A stretch of 64,000 bases of DNA from Yponomeuta sedellus. Taxonomy: Eukaryota > Arthropoda > Insecta > Lepidoptera > Yponomeutidae. A program made the translations under genes and the position numbers. The DNA is taken from contig OW203729.1 in NCBI GenBank assembly GCA_934045075.1, positions 5,489,816-5,553,815 on the forward strand. Direction: 5' to 3'. Below are positions 18,121 through 30,380 of this stretch, piece by piece; the first letter of the stretch is position 1, and the number at the start of each line of letters is the position of its first letter. The notes below the pieces were generated by a model. The model made no database searches, was not told where the DNA came from, and worked only from the letters and a program-made list of their open reading frames with translations.

Positions 18121-18365
18121 CCCGTACAGCTAGCGGCAGTTTTCTTCGACCTTCTAACGCTCAGATATTGAGATCCCAATATAAATGTTCGTCTCATTTG
18201 ATAATCAGAAGAACATTTATCGGGATCTCCCGTCCCGATGTGAAGACCTGTTATTGACTTTAATTCATCTTATTTTTGTAAAAATGCCTTTTGCATAAGC
18301 TGTTGTTTTTTTCAATAAACAATAAAATTCCTCCAATCAGGAGTCTTTTCAGTTTTTATATTATT

Positions 18366-18890
18366 TTTAGGGTTCCGTACCTCAAAAGGAAAAAAAGGAA
18401 CCCTTATAGGATCACTTTGTTGTCCGTCTGTCCGTCCGTCCGTCCGTCTGTCAAGACCCTTTTTCTCAGGAACGCGTGGAGGTATGAAGCTGAAATTTAT
18501 ATCAATTACTCAAATCTACTGTCCCTTGAAGCTGTGAAAAAATCAAACTTCTAAGCCAACGCAATCAAAAGATACAGCCGTTTATGCCGCAAATTTTCGA
18601 CACTTGCAAGGGAATCAAAACCTACAGGGTGCTTCCCGTGAACTCAGAATCTTGAAATTTGGTACGAAGCAACGTCTTATAGCATAGATAAAGGAAAAAT
18701 TACGAAAACCATAAATTTTTAGTTACATCACATAATATATATTTTTTTAATAATTTTAAACTTACTACCCATTTCCTCATAAACGCGTAGAGGTATTAAA
18801 TTGAAATTCATACCAAATACTCAGGTCTATAATACAGGTTTGTACGGAACCCTCGGTGCGCGAGTCTGACTCGCACTTGGCCGGTTTTTT
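18366..18890 (+). mobile_element. 525-bp interspersed repeat, copy A
   Basis: Starts TTTAGGGTTCCGTACC with a short hairpin (GGGTTCCG/CGGAACCC), then a CCGT microsatellite-like run, and ends in a GTGCGCGAGTCTGACTCGCAC hairpin with CTTGGCCGGTTTTT. It is a very common non-autonomous repeat type in Lepidoptera. A nearly identical copy is at 22365. Confidence 0.8.
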
Positions 18891-19053
18891 AATGCCCTAA
18901 TCCGTGCTAAGGACGATTTTAAAAACCTATTTAAATGCTAAAAACTCCACCCATGCCGGGATTCGAACCCGCGACCTCTGGCTATCCGTGCCAGGTCGCG
19001 GCTTCGAATCCCGGTATGGGTGGAATTTTAGCCTCTAAATAGGTTTTTAAAAT
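18887..19053 (-). mobile_element. Fold-back tRNA-derived SINE (copy 3)
   Basis: Tail TAATGCCCTAATCCGTG abuts the end of the 525-bp repeat. Arms meet at GGCTATCCGTGCCAGG and the far end is again AATAGGTTTTTAAA. Confidence 0.75.
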
Positions 19054-19665
19054 CTTTTTAGTTTTGTTTATTGATGACACTAGAAACTGACAGCTGGTAG
19101 GATCTCAGTTGACGATGTACTTTCGGTTTCGTAGACTCCGGTTCTTAGTTTTAACTTTAAAATTAATTAAAGCAGCTCAAATAGAAATGTTCAGCAAAAA
19201 ATTACCTATTTTATCGAAGAAAATATAAAAGCCGAACCAATTTTTTTAAAACAGAAAGACAGGCTAATTAGATCTGGTATTTTGCGACCTCTTTTGTTCT
19301 AGGCATTAGTTTGTATTCAGACATTTTCGCTTTTAAAAAATCAGACAATTTTTTTTCTAAAATTCGCCCTTTACACCATCAATGTTGCAGCCTCCGGTAA
19401 ATAATTTTCTCTCATTGAAAAATAACAGTATTAGGCATTGAAAAATAATAGTTTTTTTTATTAATGGATATATTCATTAATAAGTATATTAATTTCATTT
19501 CATTTTCATTTAATAAAAAATAAACTTACTCAATTTTTTTTCGTATTTATTTTAAAGAGTGGTTACGAATCCATAAACGCATGTTCTTGAAGTACTGAAT
19601 AGAATTTTGGGCCAGTTTCGGAATTGAGAATTTTGCTAAGTAAATAGTTAACTATAGTGCTGTCT
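19054..19665. other. No gene recognised
   Basis: AT-rich sequence with homopolymer runs. No family match seen by eye. Confidence 0.4.
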
Positions 19666-19669
19666 CTTC

Positions 19670-20000
19670 AAATTTAGCCAGCAGTTGGTACCGGCTGCCG
19701 TCGATAGATGGCATTCGTTAAGCCAAGTCAGAGGCCTTAAGGCGGCTTGAAAACTTCTGACAGTAAGGGCGCGTGTCGACGAGACGGTTTCTGCCCGGCA
19801 CGGCGCCGGCCCGGCGTCGGGCCGGTAGCAGTTATGTATAAAGCTCCATACAAGTGTGCACATGAAACCGGCGCTACCGGTGCTAGTGCCGGTCCGGTTC
19901 GGAGCCGCGCCTGGCCGGGCCGGCGCCGGGCCGGGTAGAAACCGGGCTCGTCGATACGCGCCCTGAGAGCAGCCACTAGTCTTGCAAGCTTCCATTATTA
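19670..20000 (+). mobile_element. 5S-derived SINE fragment carrying a GC-rich MITE
   Basis: The body of the SINE (GTTGGTACCGGCTG, GTTAAGCCAAGTCAGAGG, CTTCTGACAGTA) is cut at 19,765 by the palindromic element described separately. Confidence 0.6.
19766..19964. mobile_element. 199-bp GC-rich MITE
   Basis: AGGGCGCG...CGCGCCCT ends with about 55-base inverted repeats containing GTCGACGAG and GGCGCCGG motifs. The several ORFs across it in all frames follow from the palindrome and high GC and are not genes. Confidence 0.75.
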
Positions 20001-20239
20001 GTCTTCCACAGACTACATTACTAAAGCTGGTTACACTGATTAGCTCGCTTTATATCAACTTACTAACTCGTTGGCTGTCCATTCATAACATACGTCATTT
20101 AATGCAGTAATATTTATATAGACGTACTTATGTGTGGACCGCCACCAACTCCACCAGGGTTTCATCCTTTCGAGAACACCATTGTTCTCTCATTGTATAA
20201 ATAATTAATAATGTAGCTTAGATACTTCCCAAAGTGGGA

Positions 20240-20470
20240 CCGTCTCTCAGAGAGAGAGTGTGGGCTGTAGATAGAGTATCACATAGGATTTTCAAGCGCT
20301 GATATATGTGAATACCTAGGCCCTCAGGTTTCCTCACGATAATTTCCTTCACAAGTTGTACTGTTACTACGAATTCACGAGTGTAGGTAACTTGTAAAAC
20401 AAAGTCATTGGCACATGCCGGGATTTGAACCCCCGAGCTGCCGATTGGGAAGCCAGTTATTGCTCCACCG
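20240..20470 (-). mobile_element. tRNA-derived SINE with conserved central domain
   Basis: Minus strand: tRNA-like B-box GGTTCAAATCCCGGC, then GTGAAGGAAATTATCGTGAGG and CTCAGGTATTCACATA-type body. Further copies of this family are at 28480, 33635, 35605 and 58890. Confidence 0.65.
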
Positions 20471-20499
20471 GCTTACAATATTGAAGAATTTAATCTGAT

Positions 20500-20925
20500 T
20501 AGTGAAAGTAGAATTAATGCAGTAGAAATGAGGTCCTTGGGAAGTATGTGTAGTGTCACTTTGAATGACAGGATATGCAATAGTCTGATTAGATAACGTT
20601 GTAGACTGAAACAGGATGTAGTGACGGAAATTGAGAAAGGAATGTTGCGTTGGTTTGGACATGTGGAGAGTATGAAGAAAGAAAGATTGACGAAACAAAT
20701 ATATACTGTGAATGTGAGTGGAAGAGCTGGTAAGGGACGTCCCAGGCGGACATACATCGACCAAATAGGGGATGTCTTAGCAAAGGGGATGATAAAAAGT
20801 ACCCGGAACCGGCGTGCGTCCATGCAAAAACTTATGAACGTTGATAAAGCGACGGTGATCTGTCAGGATCTGGGCAAGTGGCAGTCCCTGGTCTCTGCCT
20901 ACCCCTCTGGGATACAGACGTGAGG
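20500..20925 (+). mobile_element. RTE-like LINE, C-terminal coding remnant and 3' end
   Basis: An open frame of 100 codons (20621-20923) reads LRWFGHVESM...GRAGKGRPRRTYID...NRRASMQKLMN, the end of an RTE-type reverse transcriptase protein. It runs into the CCTCTGGGATACAGACGTGAGG tail. Confidence 0.7.
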
Positions 20926-21414
20926 TTATGTACCTATCTTCTTCTTTGTCTTTGCCTCTTCCCATTTATTTTGGGTCGGGTCTCCTCGTTCTTTTGCTCC
21001 AGGTTTTCTGTCCTGGGTTGTCCGCTCGCTCAACTGGGCTCGCTCCAAGTCCTTTGCTACTGTGGCCCACCAGGTGGTTTGTGGACGTCCTCTACAAATT
21101 TCCAATTCAAATCAATTTATTTCAACGTAAAGAATTTACATTCTGTTTGTTGAATGTCAATGTACAATGTAAAATGTAAGCCGCCGCCTTCGGCCCGTAT
21201 TGTAGTGGAGAAAAAGGCAGCGGAAAAAAAAACTCCACTCTGACCATCTTTTCTCAAATCATCTTAAAACCAAATAACATCAGTTTCCATATGTAAACCT
21301 AATAAGATTTGATGATTGTCATTAACAACCCTAATTGCCAAAGCATTAGTCAAATGTCTCACAATAATAGGGCAAAACATAAGTGCTGCGGCTAGACACA
21401 CGAACAGCTACCTC

Positions 21415-21690
21415 TTTTGATGGTTGGAATCTGTAGGGCCCGTTTGACGACATGATTTTCCTCACGTCTCATCACATGTCCGTACCATCTAAGCCGTGTC
21501 TCTGTGAGCTTCTCTGTAATCGGGGCCACCTTGAAACTGCCTCTGATATGGTCGTTTCTGACTTTGTCGAGTCTAGTTACTCCTCCGGCCTATCGTAGCA
21601 TCTTCATTTCGCTTAAGTGCAGTTTTTGTTCGTGCGCCTTTTGTATTGCCCAGCACTCGCTGCCGTGGTTATGTCGAGGCTACCTATGAT
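21415..21690 (-). mobile_element. LINE reverse transcriptase C-terminal remnant
   Basis: The minus strand translates to RNDHIRGSFKVAPITEKLTE followed by RLRWYGHVMRREENHVVKR, a frequent end of insect LINE proteins, up to a TAG near 21,415. Confidence 0.7.
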
Positions 21691-21699
21691 TAATGAAAC

Positions 21700-22360
21700 G
21701 ATCGCGGTGCATTAATTCAATTCAATTCGTTTATTACAAATTCAAATATTCATATAAAGTTATTAGTAGTCTTATTAATGTTAGTACATATCAATTGCTT
21801 GATAACTCAGCTCAATAGCTTTGCCATTATATATGAATTTACAGACGGATTTCCACCAAGAGGAACTTAACCTATATAGGAATATACTTGTTTCAGGCAA
21901 GTTCTAACTGCTTGAGTCCCTAACTTGTATTTAACTTACTACGGACACTCACATGTGCTCTATTGTTATTGGGTTAGGCGGCCGGCAGTTTTGGATGAAG
22001 ATATTTATTAACTAAGGCCGAATGTCACTATACGTACTGAACCTGGTTTGCCACCCATTTCGTGGAGATAAGTATTTCTACGGAGAGTGCCCATTCTTAG
22101 ATATTTTATTTATTCATTTAGTGTACAAAACAGATCACAACCATTACACGATATAACTACCTACAAGTAATACAAAGATCTATGTACTAAGTTGTGGTCT
22201 AAAGCATGCACACACAATATCAAAGGTACAAACACAACAGATAGATAGAAGATAGAATATTAGATTAGATTAGAAAATTATTTATTTTACAAGCATAGCT
22301 TAATACTAGTGAGTGTTTTCTTCCTACTAACCTTAGGTTGGGTATGTTATTCCGATATTC
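21700..22360. other. No gene recognised
   Basis: AT-rich. Possible weak LINE 3' end character around 21,715-21,790. Otherwise nothing seen. Confidence 0.4.
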
Positions 22361-22364
22361 CTTT

Positions 22365-22890
22365 TTAGGGTTCCGTACCTCAAAAGGAAAAAACGGAACC
22401 CTTATAGGATCACTTTGTTGTCCGTCTGTCCGTCCGTCCGTCCGTCTGTCAAGACCCTTTTTCTCAGGAACGCGTGGAGGCATGAAGCTGAAATTTATAT
22501 CAATTACTCAGGTCTACTGTTCCTTGAAGCTGTGAAAAAATCAAACTTCTAAGCCAACGCAATCAAAAGATACAGCCGTTTATGCCGCAAATTTTCGACA
22601 CTTGCAAGGGAATCAAAACCTACAGGGTGCTTCCCGTGAACTTAGAATCTTGAAATTTGGTACGAAGCAACGTCTTATAGCATAGATAAAGGAAAAATTA
22701 CGAAAACCATAAATTTTTAGTTACATCACATAATATATTTTTTTTTAATAATTTTAAACTTACTACCCATTTCCTCATAAACGCGTAGAGGTATTAAATT
22801 GAAATTCATACCAAATACTCAGGTCTATAATACAGGTTTGTACGGAACCCTCGGTGCGCGAGTCTGACTCGCACTTGGCCGGTTTTTTTT
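22365..22890 (+). mobile_element. 525-bp interspersed repeat, copy B
   Basis: Same structure and orientation as copy A at 18366, with only a few percent differences by eye. The pair brackets 3.5 kb as direct repeats. Confidence 0.8.
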
Positions 22891-22904
22891 TTCTTTCCCA
22901 ATCA

Positions 22905-23272
22905 AAGAAGCGCTCGTGGCTTAGGCGAACCAAGTGATTGGAATCCATCACTTGGTTAAGCAACAACAGGCGCGGTCAGGTAGGTACGAGATGGGCGAGC
23001 GTACCGTGACTACCGCTAGTAGCATTTTTCCGAGCGCTTCCGTGTTTTGCAAGGCACGTTAAGCCGTTGGTGCCGGCTGTCATATAATGGCAGTCGTTAA
23101 GCCATGTCGGAGGCCTTATGGGCGGCTTGATAACTTCTCACAGTAAGGCCCGCCACTGTCTTACAATCCTCCACCAACCCGGATTTGGCCCCCGTGGTGG
23201 AGTATGGCCTAACCTTCCTGCGGGGCAACAAGAGACCCGTGCCCCAGCAGTGGGGACATACAAGGGTTGATA
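22905..23272 (+). mobile_element. Full-length 5S-derived SINE
   Basis: 5S-like head (GGTTAAGCAACAACAGGCGC, box A/IE; a box C-like region), body with GGCAGTCGTTAAGCCATGTC and GGCCCCCGTGGTGGAGTATG, and 3' end CCCAGCAGTGGGGACATACA AGGGTTGATA shared with RTE-like LINEs. Confidence 0.8.
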
Positions 23273-23435
23273 ACGTTTCAAAGAGAGCTAAGTTTTCATG
23301 GAGAAATAAGCGGAAATCCCTTTATAACAAAGGACGTCACTGCTTATTTTATGATGTTTGTTTTGTTGATTGGTATGTACCCCAAAACAGTAGAATAACG
23401 GAAAAATCACGAAAAAAGGACTGAGGCGTCAGCAA

Positions 23436-23822
23436 ATAGATGATGATCAACCCTTTGTACGTCCCCAATGGTGGGGCACGGGTCTCTTCCTGCATCGCAG
23501 GAAGGTTAGGCCATACTCCACCACGGGGGCCGAATCAGGGTTGGTGGGGGATTATAAGACAGTGGTGGGCCTTAAAGTCAGAAGTTATCAAGCCACCCAT
23601 AAGGCCTCTGACATGGCTTAACGACTGCTATTACATGACAGCTGGCACCAAAGGCTGAACAGGCCTTGTGAAGCTCGGAAGCGCTTGGAACAATTCCAGT
23701 AGCGGTAGTCACGGGATGGTCACCAATCTAGTATCTGACCGCACCTGTTGTTGCTTAACCTAAGTGATTGATCCCAATCACTCGGTTCCACTAGGCCAAG
23801 AGCGCTCTCAGCTAATAGATTA
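23436..23822 (-). mobile_element. Full-length 5S-derived SINE, opposite orientation
   Basis: Reverse complement of the same family. With the copy at 22905 it makes a tail-to-tail inverted pair about 160 bases apart. Confidence 0.8.
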
Positions 23823-24350
23823 TAAGACGAAATTTGCCAGGTCAGCTAGTAGAAAATAAGACCCATTTGTATAAATAAATAGCCTTTACATGTATTTTTT
23901 TTTGGTGTGTACTATAAAACCTAATCTAATCTAAATAAGTATGATGTCTTTTACAAGAGTATCTACGCGAACTTAACTAATAAATGAAAATCGATAAACT
24001 TGTTTTAGAACTGTGTAAGGAGCGGCAACAAACTTCCATGGGATTTGAACGAAATTTTAAATTAAACCGTATTCATATTCAACAGTGAAATTCAACTTAA
24101 CTTCAACGTCATTAATTCAATGATTACACTACCTCAGGGTGTGGAGGATATTTTAACCACCTCTTGTGTACTGGTTAAATTACTCGCCCCAACGAAAGCT
24201 ACCTATTCTGAGCTGGAACTACCTATTTAACACGTAAAATTTTGCTAGAAAATCAACAATTAAATTATCAAAAATCATCTTTATCATCATCTTCATAATC
24301 GCGATTATTTATTAGGTAAAACGTAATTATATTTATGAATAACTATGCTC
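23823..24350. other. No gene recognised
   Basis: AT-rich sequence without clear repeat match. Confidence 0.4.
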
Positions 24351-24354
24351 TGGC

Positions 24355-24445
24355 CTGGCCTGGCTCGTGGCCTGGTCGAACCGAGTGATTGGAATCAATC
24401 ACTCGAGTTAAGCAACAACAGGCGTGGTCAGGTGCAGGATGGGTC
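24355..24445 (+). mobile_element. 5S-derived SINE, 5' fragment
   Basis: GTCGAACCGAGTGATTGG and GAGTTAAGCAACAACAGGCG followed by GCAGGATGGGT, then the match stops. Confidence 0.7.
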
Positions 24446-24545
24446 AAAATCGTGGCATTTGGAAACCCCTGAATTCTGTCTCCACCTTCGGGCTACAGGC
24501 GTGAGCACATATTATATCTGTACATTTGTATGAAAACATTTGTAC

Positions 24546-24758
24546 GACGACCTCTGTGGCGTAGCGGTAGCGCGTCTGCCTACCATGCAAGAGGTCCCGG
24601 GTTCGAATCCCGGCTGGAAACAAAAAAAAAAGTCCAGGTCTTGGATGTTTACATGTTTGTGATGTCGTTGTTTCTTGTTCCCACGACACAGGGTATCCTA
24701 GTGTGGGTTCAGAAGCAATGTACGTGCCTGTATGTAAATGTTATGTTATGTTATGTTA
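24546..24758 (+). mobile_element. tRNA-derived SINE (GTGGCGTAGCGG family)
   Basis: tRNA-like head: A box TGGCGTAGCGGTAGC, then CTACCATGCAAGAGG and B box GGGTTCGAATCCCGG. The tail has GTCTTGGATGTTTACATG and TATCCTAGTGTGGGTTC, ending in TATGT repeats. A minus-strand copy is at 50748 and fragments are near 43,395-43,810 and 62,760. Confidence 0.75.
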
Positions 24759-24937
24759 AAACTGACTTCATGAGTTTGGTTTCCACCGCCGTACTTGATG
24801 TGTTCAAATCAGCATTAATTTTTTTGAATGTATTTAGGATAAATGGAGTATCCTAGTTTGGGAGAAGGAGAAGTGATAGTTTTGTGGAAGTCATTTACTT
24901 TTTTATTGGTACACTAATATACTTATTTTTGTTCCAG

Positions 24938-27900
24938 GAATCGACGCAGACACCACCGCGCGGATTAAGACCGCGCATCACAATTTCAACTTAACGGAAC
25001 ACTTGCCAACTGTGAACAAGGCCTATCAAATGCTACACACCACGCCGCTCACCATATCCAACAAACTCCTTAACATTTCTAATCTCAGTGTAAACTTGAA
25101 CAATATTCCCAAGTCTTTCGGTAATCTAATCAGCGATTGTTGCCATGCGAAATTAGACAACAAGAATCTGAAACTGCCTGACGGTGCTAAAGTCGTTTTA
25201 AGTTTAGATAAAAAGAGGAAAGCCGTACGGAGACACGCTGTTGTAAAAGTAGATAAAGTGGACTCTAGTGGAAAAGATATAAGAAACAGTTCGGAAGTGA
25301 CCGCACCAGTGAATTCAGTGAGTTCGGTGAGGAGAAAGTCCGGAGAGACGGGATCCAGTGCGCCGCTGCTCAATTACATCTACGATACTTCTAATGCACA
25401 TCAGCACACGCACAAGAATGACAGGTATTTTGATTTTAATATATCTTTACTAATAGTTATACTATAGTAGCGCTGTCGGTGGAACAAGAATAGACAGATA
25501 TTTTATATTAAGGCGCTTTGGGTTGCTATCTATAAACACCAATGGAAAAAACCATAACGTGTTTTTAATTTGTCTTTTTTTTTTTTCAAAAAATAAACAT
25601 CATAAATCTTAACCGCTATGACAAATATTTTTAGAACCTACAGAAGGCCAAGGAGACGAAATAAAAAATGTAAACAAACGGGCCGTTACTGAGTTACATT
25701 GCGATAGTGAGCGATTATTATCACTGTCCTTGTCACACGTGTGCGGTAATGGAGTCATTTGATCGACGATAGCTGTCGTTGCGTATTTCGTGGTACAGGA
25801 AAACTTTCAGTACCGCAGTTGTCAACATTTGGTGTCATCCGCCATTTTGTGAATAAAATAGTTAATTCCTGTTTAGATTGCATTTGAAGTGATACTAGGA
25901 CAATTTTCATAGCCATATTGACAATATGATTGATAATACTATGGATAGTTTTGTCATAAATACGGCTGATTCGGACTCTTCCGGTTAATCATGTTTCACT
26001 AATACAGACGACAGCGATTAGAATAGAGAATCCGAAATTTGTATAACTACAATTTATTCAAATAAAAATGTTTTGAACCCCTGATACTTTGTTTACATTT
26101 TTTATCTCGTCTCATTGGCCTTCCTTTACAACCTAGAATCGACAGCTAGGACTTTAATCGGTTTAGATAATATTACGTCTAGCCTATATTATGTTCTAAA
26201 AATAGTTATTACAGATATTAAGTATTTTGATGTTTACTTTTTGAGAAAAACGTATTACGAAACCAGTTATGATTTTTATTCCATGGTGGCGCTAGTTAGC
26301 ACCCCAGAGCGCCTTAAAATAAATCTTTACTTGAACAGTGCACGCTTGCGTTGGTTGCTCGCCTTTGTCTTACAATCCTTTTTTTTTTTTTTTTTCACCC
26401 AGGAGAAACCCCAATTACGGGTACCACCGGCTCGGGGGAGCACAGTGGTTATGTCGGACTCCCCGCCCTGAAAAGGGCGGTATACCGACTAAAACTCCTG
26501 GGGTGTTCCTCCGCACCGCAAAGGACGGGGCCACGGGAACGCTTGCGCACACTTCCGCGACCCCGTCTGCGGGCGCCCTTTCGGGCACTCCTTCGGCGGC
26601 GCTTCTGCCCCGTCGGTGCTCGACGACGGGGCTAGAAAACGCCGCATCTCTTCGTTGGAGCGCATAGGGGCCAAGTGCAAGATCTTGGCCCCCATACGCC
26701 CCAACGCGCCGCCCCCTCCATCCCATCGCAACCCGGTCGATGAGACGGGGAGGGCGGCGCACCTCCTCGTTGAGGCGCGTGGGGGCCCAAGGCCCGGTCC
26801 CCACACGCCCCACACGTGAGGCCCGTCACGTCGCCCACCAGCACTTCTCTGAAAGCAGAGAAGGCGGTGAGCGACCGCGCGGGCCCCCTCCGTGCCAGAA
26901 GGCACCCTCGGAACACGCAAGGGCGCCTTCCGGCCCGCCGTGATGGACGCGGAGAGTCCCCCGACCCTCCGCGTCCCGGCGGCCACTCTGGTCCGACTGG
27001 TACGAGGCGCGCGCGCTTCCGCGCAGCGGCGCCCCCCCCAGTCGGTCCTTCATTCGGTTGGTCGCCTGGGTCCCGCTCCACAAAGTGAAACAGGGCCCAC
27101 GCGACCCCTCCCGCCAGATTTTTCGCCGCTGGCCAGCAAGATCTCATAAAGAGAAGTTACTGACCAGCGCCCAGGGTGCACCGGCCCTTGCCACTTACCC
27201 TTCCTACTGGTTCAAAAATGAATCAGTAGGAACGGAAGCGGAAGGGCACACGGGAAGGTAATCTGGCATCGCACCCACCAACCCCGACTTGGCCCCCGTG
27301 GTAGATAGAGTATGTAGCTGTAAAAATCATCTAGCATGTACGTGCATATAAAGTATGTTTGTATATGACAGTTCTGAATGGGTCAACTCGGTAGAGTCCA
27401 TCCCGTCAGTGAATTTTAAGTACAGTACCTATGTAGAGCAGTTACGTAGTAGATGTACATGTACCCTGTAGATGTGCCGGTTAGCACATAAGGAAAAAAA
27501 TGTGTGGCTTTTTAATTTACAAATCATTCTTGGCAAGTTTTCAGTGTCAAACTACTTATCATCCTCGGAAAACTTACTTTTTGTTTGTGAATAAAAAAAT
27601 CCCACAATTTTAAATCTGATAATTTCGTGGTGACAATAAACTTGGCAAGGTCTTACATATCACATTGTATTTTTTGGGTGGAGAAGTTGGCCACTTTTTT
27701 TACATGTATGTTTTGTGGGATTTATTCTGCACTAACAGAAAACTGTGCCCGAGTAATAGTCACGAATGCAGGATTCGCGTCACAAAGAGCTCATTGAATT
27801 ACAAAACCTAATACAATGAACATACAGTACAGAGTACACTGCACACTGCACAGCAGCTAATACTGTTAACACTGCTTTTCTGCAACATTGTATTTATAAA

Positions 27901-30346
27901 ACGGGAGAGACAAAGGGTTAATGTTCTTCGCAGATAATGTTATTTTAAACCCCTGGCACTGGTACCTGAATAATATGACCTACATTTAAATGTATTTTAA
28001 AATAGAGGTTTCAAACTACAACTTTGATCTTTAACTGTCTTGCTTCATAATGTTATGGTAGTTAGCTATTAACTATAAAAACCTTAAGTTAACTTTAAAA
28101 TTTGTAGCTGGGGACCGAACTTGGATGTATGTATGGTAGAGAGTGACTGACTTATTACAAGTTAAAATAAGATAATGGTTTATTTGAACACAAAAATATT
28201 AAATTTGTTACAATAAGATTGTGCCCTGACTCCTGAAATAGGCGGAAACCTGTAGCTCAGGAGCCAGTGCTGTCCCAAAATGTATGACACAATGCTATTC
28301 TGTGGAAAGTTATGCATATAAAACTTTAAACAGTAACAATTAAACAATAAGTTAATTATACTTATTGTAGTTTCATTCCTTTCAATTTTATATATTTATT
28401 TCAGGCATATCTATATATAAGAAAATACAAATAATTAAATTAATAAGGAATAATAATAAATTTCCCACGCCTTACAGGCGCGAGTAGGCAGGAGCTCACG
28501 GGGGTGCATGTATCAATGACTTTGTTTTCTAGGTTATGTACATTTAAGAAGTTATAGTAGTAATACCTCTCACTAACTGTGAAGGAAGATACCGTGAGGA
28601 AACCTTAGTGTCTGAGGTGTTCAAATACCTCAGCGCTTGAAATTGCCAATCCACGGTGGGCACGCGGGGTAATATAAAAGTTACATAAAAAAGTTTAAAT
28701 AAAACACTTGAAAACCTATTTAGAGGCTAAAAATTCCACCCATGCCGGGATTCGAACCCGCGACCTCTGGCTATCCGTGCCAGCGCTGTTTCCAACCGAG
28801 CTAATGGGCTACTCACCGGCATCAGTGAAATTTCGAACCTCTTTACAATATTCTCTGTATTACGTACAGTACGTAGGTTTTTAAATTGTCCTTAGCACGG
28901 GTTAGTGCATTAAAAAAAACATATATAATAAAAAAATATATAAATAAAAATGTATTAAACACTTGAATTCAATTTTTTTTGGTGTCACCACACTGCACTA
29001 TTTAAAATGCCACGAATCCATCGGCTACAGGACAGGGCAGTCAGATATAAAAAATAGGGAGCCCTATTTCAAAAATCTGACTGCCCGCCCCGTCTGTTTT
29101 AAAAGTTTCTTATAAACATTTCCTGAACCACCAAAAAAATAGACACAACTTTTTTATATAAAATGTATTTTTACATAATGCATGTTTCACCTATCATATT
29201 CTTATTCCCGGGATACCTACTACCCAACAGATAAATGTACGATATTTTTAAATCATCCCTTTACAGAATTACAGCTTGCCTTCAATCATAACATTGTAAG
29301 AGGAATATACCTCCAGGGAATATGGAAGGTAATGTATCTTGTATCCAATCCTTTTCCGGGATTGGATTTACTACACCGTGGTTTCCATATGGCATATATT
29401 CCCAGAATGAATGCTTATTATGCACATATATCACAGTCACAGGGGGTATCTTTACGTAGGATGGGAATTCCCGTACGTACTCGTAGGAAGCAAACCTAAA
29501 AACAAATTCTTCAGTATCAATAAATAATTAAAGGTTTACAATTCAATTAATTTATTTTACAAAAATACAAAGTTATTCAACTGTTTGAATTTTAGCCGTC
29601 GATGGATGGCAGTCGTTAAGCCAAGTCAGAGGCGAAAATCTTCTGACAGTAAGACCAGCCAATTGTCTAGCACGGATAGCCAGAGGTCGCGGGTTCAAAT
29701 CCCGGCATGGGTGGAATTTTTTGCCTCTAAATAGGTTTTTGCAAGCATCCACCAATCCGGGCTTGACCACCGTGGTTTAGTATAGGCGTGATCGTTGCAA
29801 AGACGAACCGTTTTATAAGACCGTTTTGTGTTCCGCGACGATAGGACCGTTTTACGTTTCATTCTAAAGCAGTGCCAGCGACTCTAAAGCAGTGCCAGCG
29901 TTTGTTCGTCGCGAGACCAGTCCTTAGATTGTTTGACGCGGATATGTCCTTTAGTGCTATATTAATAGAGCCTAGAACGTAATGAGATCATTGCGACGTC
30001 GTCGTCGGCTCCTTGCTCGTTCCGTTCGTTTTGGTCTGTGATACAAAAAAGTAATCTTTATGTCTATGAGTATACAGTCTAATATTGTGTAAAACAACTT
30101 ATTTTTTCCGATGTTTCGTGATTTCGTCTCGTTCGCACTCGTTTGACCGTCCTCTGCGCCTTGCTCGTTCGCATACAATGAAACCAGTTGCGAACGAGGA
30201 CCGTTTCGAAGACCTGTTTTCGTTCCAGAAAAAACGGTTGCGTTTCGTCGTCGAAAAATCGGACAACGACCCACTCCTAGTTTAGTATAGCCTATGCCTT
30301 CCTTAGGGAAGATACCCGTGCCCAACGGTGGGACATAATGGGTTGG

Positions 30347-30380
<34 letters not shown>

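Noticed and set aside
18366..18890. Helitron
   Set aside because: Has a 3' hairpin, but the end is a T-run and not CTRR, and the 5' end is not TC. Left as an unclassified repeat.
19648..19995. Overlapping frames around 19.7-20.0 kb
   Set aside because: They lie across the GC-rich palindromic MITE; frames mirror each other on the two strands.
26415..27261. Many overlapping frames in the GC-rich block
   Set aside because: Frames open on both strands at once, Pro/Arg/Gly-rich, no family motif. This is the expected effect of high GC.
29182..29499. 105-codon frame
   Set aside because: No recognised motif, no splice or gene context, and flanked by repeats.
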